From Ignavibacteria bacterium (GTDB taxonomy: Bacteria; Bacteroidota; Ignavibacteria; Tepidaquicellales; Tepidaquicellaceae), in contig JAIBBK010000025.1 of assembly GCA_019694675.1 (NCBI GenBank), forward strand, positions 16,770 to 80,769: 64,000 bases of DNA, given 5' to 3'. Shown here piece by piece: positions 1 through 8,375 of the stretch. Under the pieces are notes generated by a model that did not search any database, had not been told where the DNA came from, and worked only from the letters and a program-made list of their open reading frames with translations. The first letter of the stretch is position 1; every line of letters starts with the position of its first letter. The position numbers and the translations under genes are program-made.

Positions 1-45
1 GGAATATTGCAGTAACGGATCCCCCTTTATCTTAAATACTCAGAT

Positions 46-822
46 TCAGGGTGATTTTGGCGAGTCCGGAAAAAATTCTTTTGAGAAAATTTCCAGAAGT
101 CTGCGGATCTTGACCGGGGAGATAAAGTTCAGTTGATCAAATTTAAGCATCTCTAAAACTTCATCGGGGATACATTGTTGTATCCGTTCTGTTTTGATAG
201 GCAATTGAAATCTGAGATCACTTGATTTCATTGGTGTAATTGGTTCTCGCAGTATCAGCCCGCTTTCCTCGGACCTGTCATGTGCTTCCTTTCTCTCTGT
301 TGCATGCTTTTTTGCCTTCCTAACGATCCTTCTCCAGATGTTCCAGCCTTTGTTCGGTTCAATGTTCAACTCCCTCGCAACTTCGGATATCAAACCGTGG
401 CCGCTTGCATCTGTGATAACTTTGCTCAACGTATTGAGGAACTCCTTCTCTTCATCACTGAGGACCTTTTTCAAGCTTGCAACGAAATGGTGAATGGAAT
501 TGAAGCCATCGGGAACGAATATCTCCGTATCCTCCGTATCCGGGATCTCATCAGCTTCTTCCTGAATTGTTACGATGGAGATGACCTTATTGAACCTGTC
601 CCTTTTTACAAAATCTATTAATTTATTCTTAAATATCGTGACGAAGAACGCGCGTGCATTGCCCCTGTTTTCGTCATACTTTTTGAGGAATACAATTACC
701 GTGTCCTGGAATAAGTCCTCGCAGATATCTTTGCGGAGATTGAAGTGGTTGTTGTGAGCAAGTATTTCATTCTTGAACTTAATGAACTCTTCATAAGTAT
801 TTTCAAGGCTTTCTAAAGCCAT
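46..822 (-). CDS. ECF-like RNA polymerase sigma factor with C-terminal extension
   Basis: The 258-residue product reads like a sigma-70 family ECF factor. Residues about 30-78 resemble region 2 (EDLFQDTVIVFLKKYDE, then ARAFFVTIFKNKLIDFVKR), which melts and recognises the -10 element. Residues about 120-172 resemble region 4 (LSDEEKEFLNTL, then SEVARELNIEPNKGWNIWRR), a helix-turn-helix for the -35. About 85 further residues follow that I do not recognise; typical ECF factors end near 190. The ATG is preceded by a good GGAGG at 5-nt spacing. The gene lies 67 nt downstream of the CARF regulator on the same strand, so the two are probably co-transcribed. The next gene is outside the window. Seen: the motifs and spacing. 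Inferred: that it acts as a sigma factor and is controlled together with the CARF protein. Confidence 0.7.
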   Translation of the reverse strand: MALESLENTYEEFIKFKNEILAHNNHFNLRKDICEDLFQDTVIVFLKKYDENRGNARAFFVTIFKNKLIDFVKRDRFNKVISIVTIQEEADEIPDTEDTEIFVPDGFNSIHHFVASLKKVLSDEEKEFLNTLSKVITDASGHGLISEVARELNIEPNKGWNIWRRIVRKAKKHATERKEAHDRSEESGLILREPITPMKSSDLRFQLPIKTERIQQCIPDEVLEMLKFDQLNFISPVKIRRLLEIFSKEFFPDSPKSP

Positions 823-889
823 ATTGGCCTCCGTTGTATTTATATTATTAGATTCCTGTTACTGTGATAATGCCCTGCGGCAGGCGAAG

Positions 890-1732
890 CTACCTGATGG
901 TGATCAGCTGTTTCTCCAGATTGATACCGTACCTCTTCGAGTATTTCTTTCCTTCACTTTCAATTAGAAAATATCTTGCATAAACGTCATGCTTAAGCAG
1001 TCTCTTTATCTTTTTATTCATTCTTGTAACATTCGCCCTGAATGTGGAGCATGCAATTGACTTTGCCTTCTCAAGCGTGATCCTTGCAGATTCTGCATCC
1101 GGGAAAAACTCGTTATGGTAACCGAGGACATGCACGAAGAACTCTTCCGGAACATTAGCTATGCCAAATCTCAGATAATCCCTGCCTTCCATTGCACGCC
1201 GGGCAAATATAACATAATAGACGAACTCCATCGGGCTGAGTATCAATTCCTTCTCGCCAATGTGTACTTCTGCTTTCTGCCTGTTGATCTTAAGTCTTGG
1301 CAATGCAGACTTCTTAAGCTCCTTGTTTTCCTTTACTATCCTTTCGATGCGGGGCAATGCCGCACTTAATTTTACCGGCCGAACCACAGGCACTCCCCAC
1401 TTCGGGTCATCGCTTCTTACAAGCTTCAGGGGGAAAGCTCCGGATTCGGCAATGAGTATCCAGCAGGCCTGCATTGAGGGAGTGCCTGAGGATATTGCCG
1501 CTATGTATTGTCTGTTCTTCTCCTGAACCGATTCGAGGTATGCAAGGAGTTTAGGATATATCTCATTGTGGTCTGTCGGATCCTTGATCTTAAGCTCCCT
1601 AAGTACCACGCTCCTGCAAAGACCTCTCTTTGTGAGCTGTGAACTTACATACTCACCGATATCTTCAAAATCATAAAACTGGCTTTCACTCCAGAGAAGG
1701 TGGATCTCGTCGATCTTGTCGTTCACCGCCAC
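890..1732 (-). CDS. CARF-domain regulator with C-terminal winged helix (RtcR-CARF-like)
   Basis: The N-terminal half is a CARF-type Rossmann domain. EIHLLWSES (9-17) is a core strand, and AAISSGTPSMQACWILIAES (78-97) matches the ligand-loop signature seen in RtcR-type CARF domains, which bind cyclic oligoadenylates or RNA-end ligands. Residues about 140-280 look like an OmpR/PhoB-like winged helix (KAEVHIGEKELILSPMEFVY, then a basic region ending GKKYSKRYGINLEKQLITIR). The protein would therefore be a ligand-sensing transcription regulator. The start given is GTG at 1732. However, the same frame stays open to 1828 and encodes the missing first strand (KKILFSFVGLNDNN...GAILTV), with no ATG, GTG or TTG there, so the true N-terminus is probably longer. 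No cas gene or CRISPR array is visible. It is followed at 67 nt by an ECF-like sigma gene. Confidence 0.72.
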   Translation of the reverse strand: MAVNDKIDEIHLLWSESQFYDFEDIGEYVSSQLTKRGLCRSVVLRELKIKDPTDHNEIYPKLLAYLESVQEKNRQYIAAISSGTPSMQACWILIAESGAFPLKLVRSDDPKWGVPVVRPVKLSAALPRIERIVKENKELKKSALPRLKINRQKAEVHIGEKELILSPMEFVYYVIFARRAMEGRDYLRFGIANVPEEFFVHVLGYHNEFFPDAESARITLEKAKSIACSTFRANVTRMNKKIKRLLKHDVYARYFLIESEGKKYSKRYGINLEKQLITIR

Positions 1733-1828
1733 GGTCAGAATTGCGCCGTCCTTTACTCTGTTGTTGTCATTTAGGCCTACAAATGAGAATAAGATCTTCT
1801 TTTTTGAGATACTGCTGATGATTTTGGT

Positions 1829-2078
1829 TTAAGAAATTGTTTGCGGCAAAAATAGTCAAAATGATTTTCAGAACAAAACTTTGCCTTAGCATTGTTCACA
1901 TTCGCCGCGGCATATTGACCCAACTCCGAAACTGCTCCCTTTGTCTCTTGTTTGAATTCTACACATGACATCATAATTGCTTTCATTCTAATTTTCATCA
2001 TTCTAATTTTACGCCATGTTTCAGCTCAGCTATCCGGAAAGATATCTCACATAAACTTACCGAAAGGAGTATTTGCAT
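1829..2078. other. Divergent intergenic region
   Basis: This AT-rich gap lies between the leftward CARF frame and the rightward membrane-protein gene. A 74-codon leftward reading frame crosses it but has no recognisable content. The region holds a tandem direct repeat at 1984-2010 and the Shine-Dalgarno of the rightward gene (AAAGGAG at 2063-2069). I see no convincing promoter. A leftward TTGTTC-16-TATTTT is the best weak candidate for the CARF gene. Confidence 0.4.
1984..2010. repeat. Tandem 12-bp direct repeat
   Basis: CATTCTAATTTT occurs twice (1984-1995 and 1999-2010), separated by CAT, giving a 15-bp period. It lies between the divergent CARF and membrane-protein genes. It could be a regulator-binding direct repeat or simple AT-rich slippage. 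Confidence 0.6.
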
Positions 2079-2615
2079 ATGAACGCAGCGCACTTTCACC
2101 TTATCATAAATCATTTCCCGGTCATTGGCACCATCATAACAATGTTCCTGCTTTTCATCGGCATCCTCAAAAAAAGCGATGATGTAAAAAAAGCTGCAAT
2201 GCTTGTGCTGATTCTGACTGCAGTTGTGACAATACCTGTTTATGTCTCCGGTGACGGAGCTCAGGAGATGATCGAGGGGAACTATGATGATGTGGATGAG
2301 CAGTACATTGACCAGCACGAAGACTTTGCGCTTTACAGCTTCATAGCAATGGACATTGTCGGCGCACTGGCAATTCTGTCCATGTTCCTTTACAGAAAGC
2401 CGAAGGAAATTTCAAATTCATTTGCGGTACTCATGTTCGCACTTGTTCTTGCAGTCAACGGTATGATGGCTTACACGGCGAACCTGGGTGGAAAGATACA
2501 TCACCCTGAGATCAGGTCCGATGCCGGGCAAAATGATTCATCCGGTGAGTCCGATGACCAGGGGAAGGAAAATGAGGGGAAGAAGGAAAAAGAGGATGAT
2601 AAGGATGAACACTGA
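2079..2615 (+). CDS. Four-helix membrane protein (DUF2231-like)
   Basis: A small integral membrane protein of 178 residues. The N-terminus NAAHFHLIINHFPVIGT carries clustered His residues just before the first membrane segment. Three more hydrophobic stretches follow (about 35-55, 85-105 and 115-135). The tail is extremely hydrophilic (Asp/Glu/Lys-rich, about residues 145-178). The His-rich opening and four-helix layout resemble DUF2231-type membrane proteins, some of which are thought to bind haem; I offer this only as a resemblance. I chose ATG 2079 over the upstream TTG 2073 because AAAGGAG at 2063-2069 is correctly spaced for it. The gene is divergent from the CARF gene and convergent with rluD. 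Confidence 0.65.
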   Translation: MNAAHFHLIINHFPVIGTIITMFLLFIGILKKSDDVKKAAMLVLILTAVVTIPVYVSGDGAQEMIEGNYDDVDEQYIDQHEDFALYSFIAMDIVGALAILSMFLYRKPKEISNSFAVLMFALVLAVNGMMAYTANLGGKIHHPEIRSDAGQNDSSGESDDQGKENEGKKEKEDDKDEH

Positions 2616-2628
2616 AAAGCCGGTCCGC

Positions 2629-3636
2629 CTAAACTGTTCGTTTTGAATTCAGCAGATCCTCAAGCTTGTCCAGAACCCTTTGAATGTCATCAGGAAGTTC
2701 TGATTCAAACCTCAGTTTTTCTCGTGATGAAGGATGGATAAATCCGAGAACTCTTGCATGAAGCGCCTGCCTCGGCATGATCTCAAGAAGATTCTTGGCA
2801 GTTGATACAAGTCTTGATGTTTTGTTCACGGAGTGCGGCTCCCTTCCGCCGTATGTTTCATCACCAAATACGGGATGCCCCTCATAAGCCATATGGACCC
2901 TGATCTGATGAGTTCTGCCGGTTTCGAGATTCAGTTTCACAAGCGACAGGAATTCAAACTCCGCGATCACTTCATAATGAGTCACCGCTTTCTTGCCTGA
3001 TTCATCGCCATCCTTAAGGACAGCAACCTTCTTTCTGTCACGCTTGTCTCTTCCCAGCCGTGTTTCAATCGTCCCCTTTGATTGTCTGAACTTTCCCCAA
3101 ACCAGTGCATTGTATTCGCGCTCTATGGTATGGTGAAAGAACTGTTCCGACAGTTTTCTGTGAGTCACCTCATCTTTGGCAATGACTATCAGGCCGGAAG
3201 TGTCCTTATCCAGTCTGTGGACAATGCCTGCCCTTTCGAAACCGTTCAGCTTTGACAGCGAGCCGTCATGCAGTCCCGAATAGTAAAGGACGGCATTTAC
3301 GAGCGTCCCGCTGTAATTCTTATACGCAGGATGAACAACCATTCCCGCCGGCTTGTTTATCACCATGAGATTTGGATCTTCATATCTGATGTCAAGCGGG
3401 ATGTTCTCAGGAAGCACATCCTGCTTCTCCGGCACGTCAAGTTCTATCTCTATCTCGTCTTCGGGTTTTACAAGGTAGTTCGATTTAACAACTTCTCCGT
3501 TAACGGTCACATAGCCTAGGTCAATCGCCTTCTGAACTTTGGTCCTCGACGCATTCTCAATGAAGCGCGCAATGTATTTGTCAATTCTCTCTCTTTCGCC
3601 GATCTTCGGAACCGTCAGACTGTGAAATCTTTCCAA
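2629..3636 (-). CDS. rluD: RluA/RluD-family 23S rRNA pseudouridine synthase
   Basis: The 335-residue protein has an N-terminal S4 RNA-binding domain (about 15-75, RIDKYIARF...KVQKAIDLGYVTVNG) followed by the RluA-family catalytic domain. The signature HRLDKDTSGLIVIAKDE contains the catalytic Asp, and ETGRTHQIRVHMAYEGHPVFGD is the second conserved block. It converts specific uridines of 23S rRNA to pseudouridine. The S4-fused form of this length fits RluD best, but RluC-like specificity is possible. The start appears to be TTG at 3636, since no ATG lies upstream in frame. It is convergent with the membrane protein at 2079-2615, with 13 nt between. Confidence 0.88.
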   Translation of the reverse strand: MERFHSLTVPKIGERERIDKYIARFIENASRTKVQKAIDLGYVTVNGEVVKSNYLVKPEDEIEIELDVPEKQDVLPENIPLDIRYEDPNLMVINKPAGMVVHPAYKNYSGTLVNAVLYYSGLHDGSLSKLNGFERAGIVHRLDKDTSGLIVIAKDEVTHRKLSEQFFHHTIEREYNALVWGKFRQSKGTIETRLGRDKRDRKKVAVLKDGDESGKKAVTHYEVIAEFEFLSLVKLNLETGRTHQIRVHMAYEGHPVFGDETYGGREPHSVNKTSRLVSTAKNLLEIMPRQALHARVLGFIHPSSREKLRFESELPDDIQRVLDKLEDLLNSKRTV

Positions 3637-3768
3637 ATGATTTTTATTGATCTCTGCAAAAATAGCAGAATCATTTGTAAGATTGACAGACTATGAGTCA
3701 TCACCGGCAATTGCATAACATACTCGGGCAAAATTGCTTAGCTTTGATAAACTCGGGAGGCTCATTAT

Positions 3769-5016
3769 ATGAAACAGAGATTGAGGCCTGCGGCATTGAT
3801 GTTCCTGCTATTGGCCGCGTCCGGATCACCGGCGCAGTGGGTTGTACAGCATACTCCGTCCTTAGCGCAGACCATATCTGCACTGAGATTTTATGACGCC
3901 AATACGGGCTATCACACTTCGAGCCTGTTCAACGGTTCAACCCTGAACATCTACAAGACAACTAACGGAGGCATGAATTACACAGCGCAGAATTCGGGTT
4001 ACACTTCTCAGAGATTCATGTCAATATGGATCATTCATCCGGACACTGTGTTCATAAGCGGAAACTACGGCAAGATCCTACGAACATATAACGGCGGCGG
4101 CAACTGGATAACGGTAAACTCAGACACTATGATTCAGTACTGGGGACTGCAATTTGTAAATTCATCCACAGGCTTTGCCGCAGGAAGTTTTGGCAAGATC
4201 ATAAGAACCGTTAACAAAGGAGACAACTGGACCACACTGAATACAGGAGTAACTTCGGCTCTTGACGGCCTGTGTTTCCTGGATGATAATACAGGTTATG
4301 CGGGAGGATCCAATGTGATAATGAAGACAACGAACTCCGGCGAGACCTGGACATTACAGCAGGGAATATTCTCTTCCTTTGAAACAGCTACCGCAATCGT
4401 GTTCAGAGATCAGAACACCGGATACTACGCAACAAATGCAGGGAGAATTGTAAAGACAACTAACGGTGGCGGAAACTGGTCTGAAGTTTACTTTAATTCC
4501 GGAGTGGCAGTATGGGGACTGAGTTTTACTGATGACAATACGGGTTTCGGATGCCGGTCAGATGGCACCGTGCTGAGGACGACAGACGCCGGCAACTCCT
4601 GGGGAGTTCAAAATACGCCATTGTCGGAGAATCTTTATGAAATGGACTTTCCCGATTCACAAACAGGATATATCGGTGCATGGTCAGGGAAGGTGCTTAA
4701 AACCACCAACGGAGGCCTCACATTCATTGGCGGGTCAGAATCATTGACGCCGGGAAGATTATCGATTTGGCAGATCTTTCCGAATCCGTTCAACCCGGAA
4801 ACCAGGATAAGTTATATGCTTGCTGAAAAGCATGCACTGAGGATCTCGGTTCATGACGTTTTGGGAAGAGAGGTCGCAGTGCTCTTTGACGGTGTTGCAG
4901 GTGAAGGCCCCGGAGAGGTCTTATGGAATTCCGGAGAGTTGTCTGCAGGGATCTACTTTGTCAGATTCAGCGACGGCATCACTGTATCAGTAAGGAGAGC
5001 CTTGCTATTGAAATGA
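3769..5016 (+). CDS. Secreted BNR/YCF48-type beta-propeller with T9SS sorting domain
   Basis: The 415-residue product has a signal peptide (MKQRLRPAALMFLLLAASGS). About seven repeats follow with the recurring pattern KTTNGGxxW / TGYxxG (for example TTNGGMNYT, RTTDAGNSW, KTTNGGLTF), typical of YCF48/sialidase-like beta-propellers. The last about 80 residues are a type A T9SS C-terminal domain: IFPNPFNPETRISYML, then HDVLGREVAVL, then AGIYFVRF. The protein is therefore probably exported through the outer membrane and either cell-surface attached or released. A strong GGGAGG lies just upstream of the ATG. A small lipoprotein gene follows 22 nt downstream. The propeller's ligand cannot be told from sequence. 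Confidence 0.85.
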   Translation: MKQRLRPAALMFLLLAASGSPAQWVVQHTPSLAQTISALRFYDANTGYHTSSLFNGSTLNIYKTTNGGMNYTAQNSGYTSQRFMSIWIIHPDTVFISGNYGKILRTYNGGGNWITVNSDTMIQYWGLQFVNSSTGFAAGSFGKIIRTVNKGDNWTTLNTGVTSALDGLCFLDDNTGYAGGSNVIMKTTNSGETWTLQQGIFSSFETATAIVFRDQNTGYYATNAGRIVKTTNGGGNWSEVYFNSGVAVWGLSFTDDNTGFGCRSDGTVLRTTDAGNSWGVQNTPLSENLYEMDFPDSQTGYIGAWSGKVLKTTNGGLTFIGGSESLTPGRLSIWQIFPNPFNPETRISYMLAEKHALRISVHDVLGREVAVLFDGVAGEGPGEVLWNSGELSAGIYFVRFSDGITVSVRRALLLK

Positions 5017-5038
5017 ACTTCAAATCAAATTCACAGGA

Positions 5039-5509
5039 ATGAATGCTCAAAAACTTAAGCGGCACGGCCTGATATTTTTTGCACTTAGCGCTTTGTTATG
5101 TGTTTCATGCGGCGATGACCCGCAATCTCCGCAGACAACAGGGAAAGTGCTTTTGGCGGAAGTGGCCGGCGATTCAGTAAGCACGAATTTCGGGACATCA
5201 ACAAAGAGCCAGAATGTGAGCACTTCAAGGCTTGACTTTACAGACCGCGACAGCGCTGAGATAAGCTTCTCATATGCAGGCAATTCGAACAACTCTGCTG
5301 TCCCGCTGACTATCTCATTTACATCAACGGTTTCCGACTCTGTCATTTACTCATCTACTGGACTGATCCTGAATTCCGCCGAACATAGCATAACAATAAC
5401 TTTGCCCTCGCCTAAGGTGAAAGAATACTTCTTCTATACGATCAAAGTTGTCTCAGGGGCAGGTTACGGATTCTTCAGATTCAGAGACATGAAAATTTAC
5501 AAGAAGTAA
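5039..5509 (+). CDS. Small predicted lipoprotein of unknown function
   Basis: A 156-residue product with a hydrophobic leader ending LLCVSC-GDD. This looks like a lipobox with Cys as the lipidation site, although the -3 residue (Cys) is not canonical. The mature part (Ser/Thr-rich, alternating hydrophobic residues such as SAEISFSYAG and HSITITLPSP) suggests a single beta-sandwich domain. It lies 22 nt after the T9SS propeller gene and may be expressed with it. I recognise no family. Confidence 0.6.
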   Translation: MNAQKLKRHGLIFFALSALLCVSCGDDPQSPQTTGKVLLAEVAGDSVSTNFGTSTKSQNVSTSRLDFTDRDSAEISFSYAGNSNNSAVPLTISFTSTVSDSVIYSSTGLILNSAEHSITITLPSPKVKEYFFYTIKVVSGAGYGFFRFRDMKIYKK

Positions 5510-5550
5510 TGTCTTCTCATTTCTTACACAAATGTCCCGGTGAATTTATT

Positions 5551-5622
5551 CTCCGGTTCATGGGAATGGTCTCAGTGTATGGTAATACTGCTTGTTCAGG
5601 CAATTGGACCGGAGATTCCCAT
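5551..5622 (+). repeat. Paired inverted repeats in permuted order downstream of lipoprotein gene
   Basis: CTCCGGT (5551-5557) is the perfect complement of ACCGGAG (5608-5614), and ATGGGAAT (5560-5567) of ATTCCCAT (5615-5622). The arms run A-B-A'-B', so only one stem can form at a time unless a pseudoknot is made. The second stem is followed by ATTCTTTT and could be a weak terminator for the preceding gene pair. The rest of 5510-5724 shows nothing gene-like. Confidence 0.4.
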
Positions 5623-5724
5623 ATTCTTTTAAGACCTTTCTTTGCAGGAAAAATTTTCTATCTTTCCCCGTTCATAACATACTTCACATAATGCATCTAA
5701 ACCACATATTTTTCAGAAACTAAA

Positions 5725-8184
5725 ATGAGTATGATGCAAAGATCATCACCAATAAAACTGAGTGTGAAGAGTTTACTTAACATTTTGCTCCTGATCGGAG
5801 GGATTTGTTTATCTCATATTATGAGCGGCTGTTCCGGTTCCGAGGAAGAGGAAGTGCTCACTAAGAGGCAAACAGATTCCATAATGACCTATTCGGTCCT
5901 TCAGGAGTCATTCGGTTACTACAAGAAAGCTCTCGCACAGAATGAATCCGGCGATCCGCGCACTGCCGCTGATTTTTTTGAAAAGGCACTGAAGAAGCTG
6001 AACAACACAAATTTGTCCGTACTCAATGATCCGCTATGCTATAACTGGAAGAAGGATTACGAGGAACTTGCAAGAAGCATTGTACAGGACTACCTCATCA
6101 CACAAAGCGAGATAGACAATTCGAGCCTCGTATTTGATTATGCCTCGAAACTTTCGATCAGTTACGAGAAGATTGAGCATAAGTCATACGAGTCTGAACC
6201 GCTTCCCGAAGGCAGGGATGTACCGCTGGTAAGGAATTCAGTAGTTGACGAGTATATAGAGTTTTTCTCAAACACTGACAGGGGCAGAAGTTTCGTTGAC
6301 AAATGTCTTTACAGGGGCGGGAAATACTTCCCTCTGATGCGTGCAATACTTCGTGAGAATGACGCTCCTGAAGAACTCATTTATCTGTCAGTTCAGGAGT
6401 CGGGTTTGTCGCCTACTATCGTCTCGAGAGCGGGAGCAGTAGGACTTTGGCAGTTCATGCCTGCAACGGGAAAATCATACGGACTCTATCAGGACGATTA
6501 CAGGGACGACCGGAGGGATTTTGAAAAGGCAACGGATGCTGCGGCTCGCCATCTGAAAGACCTCTACAGAACCTTTGATGACTGGTATCTGGCATTCGCT
6601 GCATACAATGCGGGGCCGGGACGTGTGCGAAAGGCGATCAGCCGAAGCGGTTCGAATGATTTCTGGGTGGCAAGGTCATTCCTTCCCGGTGAAACAAAGA
6701 ACTATGTTCCTTCGATAATCGCATTGTCGTTTGTGCTGAGGGACCCGGCCGCTTACGGCTTCAATGAGGTTGAGCTTGCCGAGCCGATAAAGTTTGACAG
6801 AGTGGAAGTGCTTGCTAATATGGATCTTCAGAGAGTTGCCGAAATGTGCGGAACTGACATTGAGACAATCCGTGACCTCAATCCCGAACTTACAAATGAC
6901 AGGGTTCCGATGTATGATGTTCCGTATCATCTGAGGATCCCTCACAATACATTCAATACATTTTCTGAAAATTACGCATCGGCAAACGACATTCAAAAAG
7001 GTTCGGTGGAGCCTCAGTTTCTGGGACATGAAGAATTTGGAAGCACCGGAATAGCCGGCACGGAGTTCAGAGTCAACGGATATTCCGTGGAAGACAAGAG
7101 CACAATTGGCGCTACCAAAGACAAGGTCAAGGTCAGCCATGACCTCCTGACAAGCCAGAACCTGCTTTGGCTTTCCAGCTATTATGACGTCAGGCCGGTA
7201 GAGATCAGGCTGTGGAACAACATCAACTACGGTGCTGAACTTCATTCACAGAAAAAAGTGGATATTTATTTGTCGCCGTCAAGGTATGAGAGGATGTTCG
7301 GACTTAAGAACACAGGGTCAGTGGAACTTGCTGATACGAAACAGGATGGCAGTTCTTCAGATTTGGAGAGGAATGTTGATTTGAATGTCACGGAAAGTCC
7401 GGATGCTTCGCAGGAATTTCAACCTGAACCTCCGGCGGAGATTGAACAGTACCTTTCATCCAGTGAACCGATGGAAGGCTCCGAAAACTCAGTTGAACAG
7501 ACCAAAGAAGATCAGAACACTTCGGTCTCCGAAAACGTGACACTCGAAGTCGAGCAAGTTAATACAGATCAGAATGATACCCGGCAGGAAGTCGGTTCTG
7601 ACATGGAAAGCACGCAGTCGTCAGAGGAGTTGGTCCGTACTGATGGCAATGAGACATCGCAGGAAGATCTCTCAGATGAATTGAGTTATTCCACACATAC
7701 CGTAATGGAAGGTGAGAACCTTTCCGGGATTGCCAAGGCAAACAATGTTTCTGTTTCCGAACTGATGAGTTGGAATCAGCTTGAGAGCGACAAAATACTT
7801 GTAGGCCAGAAACTGAAGATAAAGGTACAGCCCCGGTATCATACTGTTTCAGAAGGAGAGAATCTGACGATGATTGCCGGGAAGTACGGAATTGATGTAA
7901 ACAGTCTGAAGGACATTAACGGCTTGAGCAGTGATGTAATTGTTCCCGGCCAGAAACTGGCGTTGACAGGAGAAGCCAAGACCGAGAAAAAGACCTCTGC
8001 TTCCAGCAGGAAACTTCATACTGTCAAGAAGGGCGATACTTTGGCTAAGCTAGCAAACATGTACGGAGTAACAGAAGACGAGTTGAGGAAGTGGAACGGA
8101 ATCAAAGGAGAGAAGATAATGACCGGCCAGGTTCTGAAGGTGAGCGGAGACCAGGGCAATACGAAGGTAAGGAAGAGGAAGTGA
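5725..8184 (+). CDS. mltD: Membrane-bound lytic murein transglycosylase D-like, three LysM domains
   Basis: The 819-residue lipoprotein has a leader with lipobox-like MSGC near residue 36. A lytic transglycosylase domain follows (about 195-330) with the catalytic Glu at residue 225 in VQESGLSPTIVSRAGAVGLW, the motif LWQFMPATGKSYGL, and AFAAYNAGPGRVRKAI. It cleaves the MurNAc-GlcNAc bond of peptidoglycan with formation of an anhydro product. Residues about 530-650 are a Glu/Ser/Thr-rich linker. Three LysM repeats close the protein (starting near 656, 706 and 766, each THTV/YHTV/LHTV...GQKL). It is anchored in the outer or inner membrane facing the periplasm. The ATG has no evident Shine-Dalgarno. 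It stands alone, followed by tRNA-Thr. Confidence 0.9.
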   Translation: MSMMQRSSPIKLSVKSLLNILLLIGGICLSHIMSGCSGSEEEEVLTKRQTDSIMTYSVLQESFGYYKKALAQNESGDPRTAADFFEKALKKLNNTNLSVLNDPLCYNWKKDYEELARSIVQDYLITQSEIDNSSLVFDYASKLSISYEKIEHKSYESEPLPEGRDVPLVRNSVVDEYIEFFSNTDRGRSFVDKCLYRGGKYFPLMRAILRENDAPEELIYLSVQESGLSPTIVSRAGAVGLWQFMPATGKSYGLYQDDYRDDRRDFEKATDAAARHLKDLYRTFDDWYLAFAAYNAGPGRVRKAISRSGSNDFWVARSFLPGETKNYVPSIIALSFVLRDPAAYGFNEVELAEPIKFDRVEVLANMDLQRVAEMCGTDIETIRDLNPELTNDRVPMYDVPYHLRIPHNTFNTFSENYASANDIQKGSVEPQFLGHEEFGSTGIAGTEFRVNGYSVEDKSTIGATKDKVKVSHDLLTSQNLLWLSSYYDVRPVEIRLWNNINYGAELHSQKKVDIYLSPSRYERMFGLKNTGSVELADTKQDGSSSDLERNVDLNVTESPDASQEFQPEPPAEIEQYLSSSEPMEGSENSVEQTKEDQNTSVSENVTLEVEQVNTDQNDTRQEVGSDMESTQSSEELVRTDGNETSQEDLSDELSYSTHTVMEGENLSGIAKANNVSVSELMSWNQLESDKILVGQKLKIKVQPRYHTVSEGENLTMIAGKYGIDVNSLKDINGLSSDVIVPGQKLALTGEAKTEKKTSASSRKLHTVKKGDTLAKLANMYGVTEDELRKWNGIKGEKIMTGQVLKVSGDQGNTKVRKRK

Positions 8185-8214
8185 TCCAAAGCATGCCGGG
8201 TACCTGCTTCCCTA

Positions 8215-8243
8215 TTGCAATACAGAAGTGAAGAAGTTATTTT
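8215..8243 (+). promoter_or_regulatory. Candidate promoter for tRNA-Thr
   Basis: TTGCAA (8215-8220), a 17-nt spacer and TATTTT (8238-8243) lie 16 nt before the tRNA 5' end. This fits the TTGnnn-17-TAnnTT pattern of other promoters in this window. It is a weak match on its own. Confidence 0.35.
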
Positions 8244-8259
8244 TGCATACTTTAAATTT

Positions 8260-8332
8260 GCTGGCATAGCTCAGCTGGTAGAGCAGCTGATTTGTAATCA
8301 GCAGGCCGGGGGTTCAAATCCCTCTGCCAGCT
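8260..8332 (+). tRNA. tRNA-Thr (anticodon TGT)
   Basis: A complete cloverleaf of 73 nt: acceptor GCTGGCA/TGCCAGC, D arm GCTC...GAGC, anticodon stem GCTGA/TCAGC with loop TTTGTAA (anticodon TGT), and T arm GGGGG-TTCAAAT-CCCTC. The 3' CCA is not encoded. It is followed 7 nt later by a strong terminator. Confidence 0.95.
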
Positions 8333-8339
8333 CAAACAT

Positions 8340-8375
8340 GACCGGAGTCGGATATCTCGGCTCCGGTCTTTTTGG
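8340..8375 (+). terminator. Rho-independent terminator after tRNA-Thr
   Basis: The stem GACCGGAGTCG (8340-8350) pairs with CGGCTCCGGTC (8358-8368), 11 bp with one wobble and a 7-nt loop, followed by TTTTTGGTTT. Confidence 0.88.

Noticed and set aside
46..1828. CRISPR array accompanying the CARF gene
   Set aside because: I saw no series of identical 25-40 bp repeats with spacers anywhere in the window. An array outside the window cannot be excluded.
1777..2001. 74-codon leftward frame with ATG in the CARF/membrane-protein gap
   Set aside because: No recognisable content, overlaps the likely CARF N-terminus in another frame, and is not typical coding sequence. Kept only as a possible source of a frameshifted start.
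5509..5691. 60-codon frame directly after the small lipoprotein gene
   Set aside because: Starts on the lipoprotein stop codon, has no Shine-Dalgarno, and contains the complementary repeat arms. The composition does not look coding.
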